DNA of 64,000 nt from Citrus sinensis (GCF_022201045.2 NC_068561.1:17114501-17178500), one strand, 5' to 3'. Shown: positions 32,832 to 46,142, counted from the first letter of the stretch. Notes: generated from the sequence alone by a model not told the origin. Translations and numbers: made by a program.

Positions 32832-32866
32832 TTCTAGAACACCGACCAGCCGTTGCGTGTATAAAA
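32832..32866 (+). promoter_or_regulatory. Heat-shock-element-like motif and TATA box of BAG4
   Basis: TTCTAGAA at 32832-32839 is an inverted pair of nGAAn units, followed 20 bp later by TATAAAA at 32860-32866. Transcription would start near 32895, about 110 nt before the start codon. Only two HSE units are visible, so heat control is a suggestion. Confidence 0.5.
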
Positions 32867-33006
32867 GCGATTTCCGTTATATACATTTGCACTGTTCTTT
32901 CTTTCTTCCAAAAGCCCTTGTTTTTCGGTCTCTCCGTCACTAGTCAACAAAGTACACCTTTTTCCTATTTCAGGTTCCGCCACGTGCCCAGTTGGATTTA
33001 TCTGGG

Positions 33007-35050
33007 ATGAATAAAATGAAGAAGAATTCGAAAAACGATAGCAGTAACAACAACAACAACAACGAACAAGTCGATTGGGAGATGAGGCCAGGTGGCATGC
33101 TTGTGCAGAGAAGGGACGACGATAATTACGATCATCAAGACGGCGCTGCAGCTTCTGTTTCAGGGGGACCCGTGATCAGGATCAATGTCGCTCGAGGTCC
33201 TTCTCAGTACGAGGTTCATGTCCCTGCTCGATCCACTTTCGGTATCTCTCTTTGTATTTGGCCCCATTTACAGTTTGCTCTTAAGTTCTTGTTATTGTTA
33301 ATTTTTTTTATCAATTTTTATTTATAATGAATGGGATTACTGGTGCTTGTTTCTGTTTTCAGAAAATATGTATATGTATTGATGATATTGTAGCAATGTT
33401 GTCAGATCGAAAATTTATTATAATCCGAGTGACTTGTAAAATATGGCGTCAGTTGAGGCGCTCTTGTGTGAAATGGAACCATTTGGTATCAATTATACTG
33501 TTGGAAGTTGAGCGGTAAACATCAGCCCCTAGTAAAAGGGGGTGTTTACTTACACTTTAAGCACAAGCATATGCATTTGGTATCCAAACTGAACTACTGA
33601 TGGAGTGTGACCCTTATATGTTGCAAGTAATTGTGTGATCAGGGTATTGAAATTGAATCATTTGTATGTATTTTTGGTTTTTTTTTTAATCATGATGATA
33701 GGGGATTTGAAGAAAGCAATTTCAGAGAAGACGGGATTGGATCCTCAAGAGCAGAAAGTTTTATTCAGAGGCAAGGAGAAAGAGGACAATGAGCATTTAG
33801 ATGTGTCAGGTATGAAAGATAAATCGAAGGTTTTGCTTTTGGAGGAATTGACAAACAAAGAGAAGAAACCTAAGGAAGTGAAGGATAGCCCAGAGAAGAA
33901 ACATGAGTATGCTAAGGATAGCGAAGAGATGAGAAAGGCTCTACAAGCAATTGCAGGAGTCAGAGCGGAGGTTGATAAGCTCTCAGAAAGGGTAAATTTC
34001 AAGGGTACCTTGTTAATGTGTTATCTTTATTGGTTAGGTTCTGTTGAGGCTTATCTTGCTTCCTTCATTTTTGCAGGTTGCTTCCTTGGAGGTAGCTGTG
34101 AATGGTGGGACCAAGGTGCCGAGCGAGGAATTAGATACATCAGCAGAGTTGCTCATGAAGGAGCTGCTAAAACTGGATGGTATCGAAGCCGAAGGTGAAG
34201 CAAAAGTACAGCGGAAGACTGAGGTCAGTATCTTTACGCATTGAGTTTATATTTACTGCATTTTGCAAAAACTTGGATACAGTTTTAATTTGTTTGGACT
34301 TTTGAAAAATTGTTGGTCCTGTATGAATGTGATTGTCTTTCCGTTTTCCTTGTTTTACATTTGTTGTTCTTTGCCTTTGTCTTGTTATACTGCATGTCCA
34401 TTCGACTGAAGTTAGAGGATTTGTGTACGGTAGGAGGTTTGATTGCATTGTGTTTTATCATCTGTGTTTTAGATCTCATTATTATTGACTTCTGTCAGTT
34501 ATTGCATTGAAATCTGAGTGCTTCTGGCTAGAATGTCAGCATATTTTCTCCTGGCATACTTGGTATAAATTGAAAACTCCACTGAGAACTGTCAAATGGA
34601 GTGATGCATTTTCTATTATATATTTCAGTGAGTGATGCGAACTGAATTGGGTGTTATGATATATATCTTCGACTTTATGATATCAAATCATTGATGTATA
34701 TTGGTATCTCGTGCTATGCTATAGAGGAAAGCTTTTCCTATATTTCGTATGGTATACATGGAACCCTGTATAACTTTTGTGTTAAGATTCAATCTTTACA
34801 AGATTATATATGTAATCCTGGACTTTTTACCATCATTGGATGGTGGTGACAGGTGCGTCGTGTACAGAAGTTCCATGAGACACTGGACAATCTAAAGGCA
34901 ATAAATTCCAACCCGTTTTGTGACAGTAGTAACGCTATAAAGGTGGTAACCCAATGGGAGACCTTTGACTCTGGTATGGGAAGTTTGAATCCCCCTCCCC
35001 TGGCGCCATCCTCGACGACTATAAATCAAGATTGGGAACGGTTTGATTAG
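33007..35050 (+). CDS. BAG4: BAG family molecular chaperone regulator (BAG4-like)
   Basis: Four exons: 33007-33241, 33702-33991, 34077-34223 and 34853-35050, all with GT-AG introns, giving 289 aa. The first ATG of the frame (33007) is used; a second lies three codons on. Residues 10-55 are low complexity (Asn run) and include MRPGGMLVQRR, typical of plant BAG1-4. A ubiquitin-like fold follows at about 55-128 (PVIRINVARGPSQYEVHVPA, then GDLKKAISEKTGLDPQEQKV). The BAG domain lies at about 145-222 (EEMRKALQAIAGVRAEVDKL, ELDTSAELLMKELLKLDGI). The C-terminus ends QDWERFD. BAG proteins bind the Hsp70 ATPase domain and act as nucleotide-exchange and client-targeting factors. The subtype rests on adjacency to CCME, as I recall for Arabidopsis BAG4, and on length. 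Confidence 0.93.
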
Positions 35051-36408
35051 TTAAATATCTGCTCTATTGTTCAAAAATCTGTTGAACTTAATATATAATA
35101 TAAGCTTCGGGGGCACTTTCTTTATTATTATCAGTGTCCTATTTGGAGCTTTAACTCTTGCTTTGGAGTTAAGAGACCTTACAAATGTAGGAAAGACTTG
35201 ACAGTCGGCTAGAACTGAACATATTGATCAATTTTGCATGATTTGATATGCTATTGCTACATTCAGATTACCTATCTTGTTTGATTGATTAAGGTGTTTG
35301 TAAATGTCTTCACATAAAGATCAAACAGAAGTTTAATGCATCTCAAGTCTGTTATTACTCCCTCTGTTATGTTTGTATGTTTCTGTCTGTCCTTGTCAAG
35401 ACAGAGCATAGGCTTGTTCTCTTTGAACGGCAGGAATCCCTATCCTGAGCTCTTCTTCAGTCATTTGATGAGGGCTATCAATCTTAAGCATAAATGGAAG
35501 TGAATTCTACAATCATATGGCTGATTGTTTTCTTTTCTTTTTTGCTTAATTGGACATGATAATATCTAAAAGCTGACCGAGCTTGCACTTAATCAGATTC
35601 CACAATCCTGTGCATTCAATGTGTTTGCAGCTGAGCCGTGTATAAGCTTTCATCGATAGTCCCTTCTCACCCAAATTTCCTATGAGATCTTATATCACCG
35701 GCACGCTTTAGCTTGATTTTCAACCTTCTAAATTGACCCAAGTCCGTCCATGAGTCACGGTCGATGAACCATTTGTCACTTCAATGCACAAGTTGGACAA
35801 GACTCGGGCAATCCTCAAGTTGTATATGATGTAGTTCATAGCCAGTAAATTTTATCCGTTAGATTTCAATCCAATCCAATGCATGAGAAATAATTAAGTC
35901 AAATGAGCAACAGGTGGGTTGTCAATTGAATGGCCTTGCCCTATGGGCTGTAACTTAGCAAGAGGCAGGTGTCAGAATTTAATGTTTTTAGTTGGGTTTG
36001 CATTAAATCTATTAAAATTTGTACAGCAGATGGGGCAGATCTTCTGTATCTATCAAGTTAAATAATGTCAGGACAAAAAAGGCTGTGGTCACGTATGATT
36101 TTTGGGTTTGAAGTGCTTGGAGTGTTCTGCCTTGACCGCCACTCATTCTCTGTTGCTGATGGAAGTAAAGGTGTGTGTACCAAATATTTCACTGTTATGT
36201 TAAGTAAAATTGAGATGAAGTACAATAGCTACAAACGGATCTTTGACTTTTGTTCTTGACTCACGAAAGCAACAAGATGGCATCTGATTTTCACCAACAG
36301 GTTTGGAGATGATAAAGGAAAATCAACATTCGGTTAATCATTCAAATCATTCAACTTACAAAACTGTATTTACAGTAAGCTTACAGAAACTAACACAATC
36401 CAGAATAC
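35051..36408. other. Intergenic between BAG4 and the ammonium transporter
   Basis: Holds the 3' UTRs of the two convergent genes. A 64-codon plus-strand frame at 36065-36259 shows no domain and is not called. Confidence 0.4.
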
Positions 36409-38684
36409 TCAAAGGTTAATGGTAACCCCTCGTGCACCATTAACATAGGGCGACGGTGCAATGTCCTCCGAGTAGGAAGACCCATGCCAGCCGTGCTTTC
36501 TCGGGTCATACTTCTCTCCGTCGCCCCAGAGAGCGTAAGCTTCTTCTCCGTGAACGGCGTCATCTCCGATCGCGAGCTGCTCCTCAGGCATTCTCAATGG
36601 AATGAATATCCTTATTGCCAGGAGAATGATTGTTGTGGAAACTAAATTCCAGGCGATAACAAACAGAGCCCCAACAATCTGCTTCAGAAATTGCACCCCG
36701 CCTTTCCCCCCGTAGAATGCTCCTCTTGTGGGCTCTGGTAGTGTGAGCTTGCACAGTTGTGGCTCCGCAAATAGCCCGGTCAGTAGCCCGCCCAACAGCC
36801 CAGTCACCGCGTGCGTGTGAAACACAGCCAGTGTGTCATCCACCTGTAATCACATTACAAAATTGCTTTGATGATGCGTCTCATCTGCCTATCAACCTTC
36901 AATTGCTTTTCAAAACAGACACTTGTCTTTTAACATATATTAAAAATCAAATTGCTTTAAGTAAACCAGGAAGAAATTATAATTTTGAAGGGTGCAATGG
37001 TATTATTGTCATTTCACGTGCAGCGTGACGGTGATACGTTAGAAATATGACCACAATTAGCCATTATCAAATCACAAAAAAGTGTTGTATTATATTCTAA
37101 ACCTTGTCAATAATTATGATGTATACATTTTCTAAATTAACACCATATAATATAATTTTACTTTTTGTTTGTGATTTCTTAGTTGGAAATTTTGAAAAAT
37201 CAATATCGGCGTCTCCCTAAAGAGGTTCCGTGTGCATTGAAGCCACCTATGCTATCATAATTAGCTGAACTTTATGGTCACTTTTTTAGTGGGAATTGAA
37301 TAGGCGGCCCTGCACTTGAGTCAAGCCTCAATTAACATCAAGTCAATGGCGCATATCACGTGTGTTTTTTTTTTTTTTTAACAAAAGAAGCAATAGTAAG
37401 AAAGTAAAAGAGTTTCAAAAATGTAAAACTTACCTGTTGAAGAAGACTACACTTCTTGTGAAGAATCATCATAGTTACCCATGGAATGCTACCAGAAAGA
37501 ATGCCCATTACAATAGCCGCCCATGATTGTACCAGCCCTGAGATATTTTATGCTTCTGTTAGAATACAAAACCCAGTGATTTTATACCATGAAAATTGAA
37601 ACGCGGTGTTGATGCATACCAGCTCCTGGGGTGATGCAAACAAGGCCAGTCATCATGCCCTGAACAGCTCCGATAACTGAAGGCTTCCCAAAGAAGATAA
37701 CATCAAGACATGTCCAAACAAGAAGGCTCGTGGCCGCCGCTACATTTGTGTTTAGAATAGCGATCGAAGAGGCGATATGAGCAGCATAAGGAGCCCCACC
37801 GTTGAAACCCGACCATCCCATCCACAGCAGCCCGGCTCCCGCAAGCATGAGCAGCACATTATTCGGAGGAAACCTCTCTTTGTCGCTCTTTAGCCTGGGT
37901 CCAACCTGTATATATATATATATATATATGAAGACAATTAAAGTGATTTCATCAACAAATCAATTATATGTTTCATAATAATGCAATTGATCGGGGTATG
38001 TTTGTAACTATTGTGCTTCGGTTACGTGGTTAATGGACTTACCCAATAGGCGGCAGTGAGACCGGCAATTCCTGAGGAGACGTGAATAACATAGCCACCA
38101 GAATAATCAATGACACCCCACTGATAAAGGAAGCCACCACCCCAAAGACTAAAAGCACCTACAGTGTAAGAAAACATGAGCCATAACGGCACAAAGGCCA
38201 TCCAGGCCCTGATATTCATTCGACCAAGAACGGAGCCGGCTAGCAAAATAACCGTGATCGCAGCAAAAGTGAACTGAAAATACACAAGTGTAGCCATAGC
38301 ATAGAAAGGTTCAGTGGTCACAGTTTTGCCATCAACTTCGTGGGTGCTTTCTGGGACTCTGGCTCGACCAACAAGGTACTTTTGGCCTAGAGCAGGGGCG
38401 CCCTTGCCCCAGAAAGGGAGCAGTTGGTCACCAAAAGCCATGCGATAGCATACAAGGACCCAGCAAATGAGCACGGCAGCAAAGGCATAGAGCACCATGA
38501 AGGCTGAGTTGACTGCCCACTTTTTCTTGACGATGCTGGCGTATATGATAAGGAGACCCGGCATGCTTTGGATTCCGACGAGTGTCGATGCCGTCATCTG
38601 CCATGCACTGTCACCTTTGTTGAGCCAGTCGGGGACTGCCGGCAGCTCCTGTTGGTAAGCTATTGGAATTGGAGGAGTAGCCAT
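36409..38684 (-). CDS. Ammonium transporter, AMT2 subfamily
   Basis: Four exons read from the right: 38684-38043, 37905-37620, 37537-37434 and 36843-36409, giving 488 aa. All introns are GT-AG. It has the eleven-helix AMT/MEP/Rh fold of the plasma membrane. Visible hallmarks: the N-terminal [20 protein letters not shown] and [19 protein letters not shown], the signature-like region [57 protein letters not shown] and [20 protein letters not shown] with the twin pore histidines (one in VIHVSSG, one in FHTHAV). The multi-intron structure and this wording place it with AMT2/AMT3 and not the largely intronless AMT1 group, whose regulatory C-tail differs. The C-tail is short ([20 protein letters not shown]). 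It imports NH4+ in roots or shoots. Confidence 0.95.
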
Positions 38685-39473
38685 GGCTCAAGGCTGAAGC
38701 TCAACTCTGTGAAAATATAATTTTGTTAGCAGTTGTGTTTATCATAGACTTGTTGTATTATTTGTATGTATATACGGAACTGGATCAAAGCTTTGGGGAC
38801 CATCAATTGTTTGTTTAGCATGCTAATTTGGAAATGTCTTTGAAAGTTCGTGTGAAAATTCAAAGGATTTTCAGCTACTTTTTCCGACTTAAGTGATGGG
38901 CGGACGGTAAGTACAACGGTGGTTAGGTTTGTCCTATGTATGACATTTAGTATTAAATTTGTCATCATGACTTATGGAGGCCACCAAACAGTGACGTTTC
39001 TCCATCTTCAACTTGTACAAGAACTTTCTTCGTTAATTGGGTCAGTCAAGATACGTGGCTCGGAGTACTTATGTTACATTTTTCATTTATTTATTTATTT
39101 ATATTGAAAAGTTAAGGAAAATGGCTTATCAAAAAAAAAAAAAAAAGTTAAGGAAAATGTAAATTAACTAGAAACCATAGCACGTAACACAAAGAATAGT
39201 CACATAAATAAACTAATTCAAAAGTCAAATAGACGATTTTCCAAGAAACTATGGGAAAAAGAAATGATTTCTAGACTAAAGCTATCGTATCATCTTAGAC
39301 TAAAGTTGTTATTATCAGCAGATTAACTACGAAATATCTTAAGGTCAATTATATAATATCACTTTATATAATGCAAGTGGATAATATGAAAATAAGGCTT
39401 GATGAGCTATCTAATTTTTGTTTGCAAGTAATTAATTAAGTTTAAATTTATGTACTTAAGGAAGTATTTTACG
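38685..39473. other. Intergenic, 5' of the ammonium transporter
   Basis: Leader and promoter of the AMT gene (minus strand), then AT-rich sequence. No TATA box stands out and no gene is seen. Confidence 0.35.
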
Positions 39474-41975
39474 CTAAGATATTCTCAAGGCTCTTTGCAA
39501 TTGTTGAAGGTCAGGAAGATGATGATGCGGGTTGACCATTAAACAGAGGCTGCTCGAATAGATAATAGAGGCTGCTCGAATAAGAATGCTTGCAGTCAAA
39601 CCGCATATTGGAAAAACTCCTTGCTTTGACGTCTCGAAATCAAAATGATGTTGAATATATTTGTAACCCATCCATTCCCTTTATTCAACTCTTATGATTA
39701 TCTCCCTGAAAAATTGAAACCAATGAATATCAATTTGTGTGAGCATATATTAATTTCACTCTGTTACAGGATCACCTACTCACATATTTATTTATTAATG
39801 ACGAAAGATAAAGTATTTTGAACCCATAAAAATTAAGGTACAATAACTAAAACTTAGAAATCTTAGAGGAGCAACATAACATGAAAGAAACTAAGACTTA
39901 TTTGGTATTAAGTTACTATAATTTTTAAGTCATAACAATCGGAAAAAAAAATTATAACTATAAAATAAAAATTAATAGGTTGTACTAAATTTGATTTTTA
40001 AATAATAGTTTTGACAAAATTAGTAAGGATAACACAACTTAATTTTTAAGTTATAGTAGCTAATATTTATCAAATATTTTAATATTATAACTGTCCAAAT
40101 AGAGTTTAAAATTTATTAGGGTTACAGTGGAAAATGTTACAAATAATGAGCCAATTCCTATATATGAACCTATTTCGTACATAATGTTGGTATGGTGTGG
40201 GTTTATAGAATCACTTATAATACTCGTGTACTATAACTGTGCTACAAGTTTTTCGACGATGGTTACAAACTTTTCATTACTAATCAGAAAGGTTTTTGTT
40301 ACATAGATAACAATTGTATGATGCAAAATTTGATAAGTTTAACGATTAATTTAATCATATAACGAAATTTTTTGGATGAGTACCAAAAACCTAATTATGA
40401 GAGTTGTAACATATAATTAACAATTGTATGATCATGTTGTTAGTGTGCATCAATTCTTCTACGATTTATTATATTATTGAGAAATTTGAGAGTAAAATTA
40501 ACCTTGAAAAACATTTCCAATGGTACATCGAAAATGGCATCAACCTCATCAGGATTGAGAAAAGGCTTGAAATCTTCCATCTTCGCAAGCAGGCCAATCA
40601 CAGGTACAACGTTAAGTTGATTCTGGGCGCATATGTATAGAAGTTCCCACATTTTTAATTAATTAATTAGGATTTCAGGTTCAAATACATTTGAAAATGA
40701 ACAAGATTAGTGTAAATTATATATATATTACCTTCGAGTTAAAAGGCTCTAAATGCGCAGCAACTTGAACCAGATGAGGATCCAAGCCGATCTCTTCCAT
40801 GGCTTCTCTCAATGCAGTTGCAGAATCGTCTGCATCTCCGTCTTCCATTTTTCCTTCTGGCAATGCTACGTCCCCTGCCCTCTTACGGGAAACAATTTAT
40901 GTCTTAGTCAGTATGTATATTTTACTGCCTTTAAAGTTTAAAGTATGGGCTCAATTTTTAAAGTAGAACAGCTAAACTATTTAATAACCATATGCTTCTT
41001 TGCTATTTAATAAACATATGCTTCCTGGCAAAGAGTGCCGCTAAATAGCGTTGGGAAAGAGTGATATTAAATAGTCATAAAGAAAAAAGAATGATGATAG
41101 AAACGGCAGTATAAACTGTTAAACGGCCCAAAAAAAAAAGAAAGAAGGACGACAGAAACGACAACATGTGTTGCTGTTACATGCGTCCTTCTCACTCTTC
41201 TTTATGGCCCGCAAAAAGTTTAAAATAATTATGAAGAAATGTGAGGATAATGTCTGTATAAAGAGAGATTTCTTCTCTTTTTTTAATGTTATTTTTAATT
41301 ATTATTTTAATATTTATTGTGGGCCAAATGAAAAAGAGAAAAAGACGCATAAAACGGCAGCATGTACTGCCGTTTCTATCGTCCTTCTTTCTTCATTTTG
41401 GCCATTTATTATTTACAAAACTAAAGAGTTCACTCACCAATTAAAAGTGGGACATTTTATCCTAAATTTGTTTAACTTTTTAGATATAACCCTTAAAAAT
41501 ATACCCTTAATTCGATTTTCTTGTATTATATATAACTTGTTATTAATATGAATATTGCTTGAATAAACAAACGAGTGCGCCGTAAATTGAACCTGTACAG
41601 TCAATAATCAAAGTAAAAAAGTCATGCATACTTACCGGGGTAAGAAGACAAATTCATGGACCTCTTGGTAAGAATAACACGTAGCTCGCCTCCATGACCT
41701 TCTTCAAAGACACAAATCAAGACCGCCGCTCTTCTGTGCTCATTTTGCTTTGCAACAGACTCCATGATGCCAAGATTTGAGCCGATAATACGATCATCAT
41801 CACCATCTACTTGCTGCTCATTCGAACTAGTTGGTTTGTTAACTTGAAGCTGCTCTGCAATTCTTTGCAGTAATGTTTGGTTGCCGCAATAATTCTGTTC
41901 ATCTTTAATATTGCACCCCACTAACTCAATATCCATAAGTAATGCTCGTATTGTCGAAGTCACAGCACTATCCAC
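39474..41975 (-). pseudogene. Nudix hydrolase (NUDT15/22, CoA-diphosphatase type), decayed
   Basis: Exons from the right: about 41975-41635 (ends SSYP plus G), 40874-40732, 40622-40503, and a last exon from about 39698 to 39474, with GT-AG junctions in phase. The Nudix box is KMEDGDADDSATALREAMEE, spaced as in the plant CoA-pyrophosphatase group. RRAAVLICVFEEG, LRVILTKRSMNLSSYPG and VVPVIGLLAKMEDF also match. Signs of decay: the start codon of the MDSAV-like N-terminus is GTG (next ATG 41936), LPGGK has become LPEGK, a one-base gain and a TAA stop precede EWMGYKYIQHHFDFETSK in the last exon, and a ~22-bp tandem duplication sits at 39545-39590. The ancestral enzyme hydrolysed CoA or related dinucleoside diphosphates, often in mitochondria or plastids. 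Confidence 0.75.
41100..41412. repeat. Foldback repeat inside the first Nudix intron
   Basis: aaacggcccaaaaaaa...ggacgacagaaacg on the left is mirrored by cgtttctatcgtccttcttt...ttttggccattt on the right, around an AT core. A small palindrome, acggcagcatgtactgccgt, lies in the right arm. The arms are imperfect. It is probably a MITE of unidentified family. Confidence 0.5.
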
Positions 41976-43346
41976 ATATATAGTACATAGTCTGACGTTG
42001 TAGGTATGACGACTAATTAATAAATAATCATATGTATAAAGAACAATTGTTTTGGAGAATCGATTCTAGAATCAATTTGCGAGTGATTAAAGAATAATGT
42101 GAACCATATTCCTTTGAAATGGAATTTACTTAAGATTTGGGAATACTATTCCACAAAAATATGAAACAACACATGCAAGTTGGAAAAAAAGTATACACTG
42201 CTTGCAATCACGGCTAGCTGTTTTCATCAATATAACGGTGCCTGTGTTACGTATCATGCAAAGAAAAACTTGGTCTGCTCCATTATTTTCTTTATTGATT
42301 GAATTCTTGCCAACTTGTATTTAGTTTTTATATAATTGATTCAAAGGTACGTGACTAAGACTTTCTCATTATTAATATTTACCCTTTCTCATATTAAAAT
42401 TTGGATCTTAATATATCTCATACTTCTCCGGGTTGTGTTATGCTTTTGGTTTTAAGACCTTCTGCATATTTGCAATTATAACATTGCATAATTAAACTTG
42501 AATATTATTTATACAATTTTGGGAGATTGCTAGTTTGTCCTCTTCTGATATTAATAAATACCACCTACTCCCATACTACTTTCAAATAGAAAATAATTCA
42601 TCTAACACAAGAATTTTATAATATTATTCTTATTTTCAAATACACTTTTATTTATATTTATTATTAGTTAAATAAATTATATAAATTAAAATTAAAATTA
42701 AAAAAAATATTACTAAAAATAAGAGGTATAAATTTCAGTGTGAATAAAGAATTAATAATAAGATATATATTTCTTATTACTAAAATTTTGTCCACTTTTT
42801 CTTTAAATTTCGGTTTACAGCTATCACGAAAATTTCACGTAGGGATGTGGAGAAAATCTTCTATTATTATTGTCCTGAGAATTTGGGCTGATCTGGTAGA
42901 ATTTGGGCTGAGCTGGGAAGAATGACCCAATATCATCAGCTCATTCATTGACAGATGCCTCGACAATAAACTGGATCCTCTTTTGAGACCAATTATTATT
43001 TATTACATTCAACTGGCCCAGTACGTTTCTTGCAGCATCATGATGGTATGTACTCCATGAAACCAGTAAAGTTTCCATCACACTTGCCGGGGACGGTGCC
43101 CATTGAAGAGCTCAAACAAGCAGGCAGGCACTTTATGTATATGCTCGTGAATTTCCTCTGGCATGCAGCTCTGCTACCAACCGACGACGAGAAACATATG
43201 TTATATGTCATCATTGTTCATTTAACTTACTTTTGGTGGAGTCATTTCAAAAAGACAAAATGATTTGTTGTGTCCTTGAAAATTTCCTCAAGGAAATATT
43301 TAACTCTCTCTCTCTTCATAATGGATATGATGCACTCAAATACAAC
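41976..43346. other. Intergenic, no gene seen
   Basis: AT-rich. The 77-codon frame at 43030-43263 has no recognised domain and is not called. Confidence 0.35.
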
Positions 43347-44360
43347 TAGGGATGGCAATAGGGAAGGGAGGGAAGAGGACCAATCTCTCCGTACTCATCC
43401 CCATATTTTGCGTATATCTCCATCCCCTCCCTGTCCCCGTCAGAATTATTTGAGAGAATCATCATCCCCTCTCCGAATAATAACAGGGGATCCCCAAAGG
43501 TCTCCGATCCCCAAATAACTAATACATTTTTTGTTTTTGATTTTGAGTTAATTATATTAAAATAAAAAATTCAAATAAAAACAAAGTTTGAAATATATCT
43601 TACATTAATATCCATTACAAAAGTCACACACATTAAATTAGTAAGTAACGCAACATGTAAGGGATACAAACTTCTTTTATAAATTATCGTGAATAAATTA
43701 ATAGTCTAATACAAAATTGTTACAAATAAAATCGAATTTAGATTTAAAATTAACTTTTTCAATGGTGGCGTGGGCACTTTATAAATGTGGATTATTCCCT
43801 TTACAGCACAATTAAGTCGGAGCAAATCAAGAGTAAATATTAGATTAGATTAGATTAAATTAGATATTAAAATTGTGATTCGCTGTGGGCAATTATAACA
43901 TTTAAAAATAAATAAATAAAATAGATTTAAGTTTAAAACATTTAATGAAAATTAAAATTAAAACAAAATTTTTGGGCTAATAGAATTTACCCGGTTTTTG
44001 TAATGTCCTAAATAAAAATTTAGGACTTTAATTAGTTAATTAGGCCTAAAAGTTTAATAATATAAATATTTTGATATTTGTTATTTTTACCAATATTTAT
44101 AATTTTATAATTCAAATTTTATTATTTATTTACTAGTAGTTTTAAAAAATAAAATTAAAAATTAAAATGGGGAAATGGGTAGGGGATGGGGATTCCACCT
44201 CATCTCCGTCCCCTTCCCGAATAAGAAATTGAGTAAAAAAATTTCCCCGTCCCTTCCCCGAATAAAAAATTAGGTATAAAATTATCCTCATACCCCCCCC
44301 CCCCCGAATGGGGAAAATCCCTGAGGGTACCTGTCCCAGCGGGGATTTTTGCCATCCCTA
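43347..44360. mobile_element. Non-autonomous hAT element, 1014 bp, perfect 8-bp target duplication
   Basis: The termini are tagggatggcaa and ttgccatcccta, with aatacaac on both sides (43339-43346 and 44361-44368). Subterminal blocks of ccccgtcccc/ggggatcccc type occur at both ends around an AT-rich core. A C10 homopolymer lies near 44296. It has no transposase. Confidence 0.92.
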
Positions 44361-44368
44361 AATACAAC

Positions 44369-45129
44369 CAAGCAAGTAATTATCACAAAAAAAAAAAAAA
44401 TCAACACTCCCAAAACAATAATTTTCAAAAATTTAATTTTCATAAATATTCAACATAAACACTTCTAATAATCTCAAATATGTCAAATCCCAACTTCCAT
44501 CATCAATTAAACAAATTATATAAAAATCTATTTTATGGCAATGAAAAACATGTGTTAATTAATGAACGTGCATGAGTATGACATAAAGATTTTTATGAAG
44601 AAATCTTTAATCCTCATGATTTAGAGTGACAACCCCAATATGTGACTGTATAAATGAAACAATTTACTATGAAATTTTAGAAAAATAAAAATAGTAAACA
44701 CAATCACTAAATCATTTCCTAAAATCTCCAATCATCATTGCCAAATTCGGCTATCCAAAGATGTACCTGTGATATTTGGCTTTCTACAGGTAGCGGCATT
44801 TAAAAAAATGGACAATGGATTTGTAAGTGACACAAAAAAATAAAAAAAAGGGATGAAATCTGACCATTAAATCTGCTTTGATCAAGGGATAGAAGCATTG
44901 GTGGCGTGGCAAAATCCGGGCGCTCCGTTTGAGCTCAAAACAAGCAAAATCATTTGCCATAATCCATAGTCAACGAGGGTCAACAATGTCAAACGCCTGG
45001 TCAACGCGGTCAATGTTTTGATGATGTGGCAACATTTCAGCACTTGGATCAAAAGCGATCAACGACTCAAAGTATATGGATATCCTCTTGGGTCATTCTA
45101 TTTGAAGGCAAGGATCTTAGAGTTCGTCA
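44369..45129. other. Intergenic, no gene seen
   Basis: AT-rich, with a patch around 44930-45060 of higher complexity (gtcaacgagggtcaacaatg). No coding frame. Confidence 0.35.
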
Positions 45130-45137
45130 TTTCATGT

Positions 45138-45843
45138 TAGGAGTGTTTACGGATCGGATTTTACATATTGAATATCAATACATATTCGATCCACGATTTT
45201 GCGGATTATAAATTTTTAATCCAATCTAATCCATAAATTAGTAAAATTCAATCCAAATCTAATTCATACGTATGCGGATCGGATGCAGATTTAACTCAAT
45301 CCATATTCAATCCACCATTTTGCGAATTGGTTTGCGGGCTAAAAATTTTTAGTCATGTTCTATCTACGAACAAAATAAAAAAATTTATATAAAAATAATT
45401 TTACTACCGATTAAATTTAAAATTAAATAAGATTTAAATAAATTAATTGTTTAAATAAAGCTAGAAAATACATTCAAAACATCAAAATATAACACACCGA
45501 AAAGAAAAAAAAAATCTCATTTGCTTAGATCAGTACATGAAAATTAACTGTTTGGAAATCTATATTTTTTATTTAATTATTTTTATTTTATATTATTATC
45601 GGATAAAGCATAATATGATGTTAATGTAACTATATTTTAACTTATTTATTTATTAATAAGTATAATGTCATATTTACACATTTAATTTTATATTAAATAT
45701 TTTTTTTTGCGGATTTAAAAAAGTAAATTTATATCCAATCCATCGACTGCGGATTTTTAAATTTTCAATCCATCAATCTACGGATCGGATTTATGCAGAT
45801 AAGACGGATTAAGCAAATTGGATTGCATTCCAAACACCCCCTA
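45138..45843. mobile_element. Non-autonomous hAT-type element, ~706 bp
   Basis: The left end taggagtgtttacggatcgg and right end ccaaacaccccccta-like (aaacacccccta) are inverted counterparts. Many gcggat/atccgc and cggatcggat blocks fill the subterminal regions. The flanks tttcatgt and tttcgtac could be a diverged 8-bp duplication. No coding sequence. Confidence 0.65.
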
Positions 45844-46142
45844 TTTCGTACAATCAAGTCTACCTGAGTTTTTGGTGGCCAATTAGTGTACAGTCAATCC
45901 AAAAGTCAACAAAGTTGTACCAAAATACTCTACACTACACCATACTAAATTCAAGTCTGTAATCCAAACGGACCAAACCCATCTTCAATCATGTCTCGAT
46001 TTGAACCTTATTATTACCTGTTATCCTAAGGTTTAACGGGCTTTTAACAAATGGGGTGTTTCAGTGATGCTTGACTTGATAAACAATGTTGACAGCATAG
46101 TTATACATCTATTAATTATTAGAGAAAAGATTACCATTTGTC

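Noticed and set aside
41168-41551. 127-codon plus-strand reading frame
   Set aside because: It overlaps the foldback in the Nudix intron, antisense to that gene, and shows no protein features beyond AT-driven Phe/Ile/Asn content.
43030-43263. 77-codon frame with PSHLPGTVPIEELKQAG-like text
   Set aside because: The text looks protein-like, but there is no known domain, no neighbouring exons and no promoter. Evidence is too weak to call a gene.
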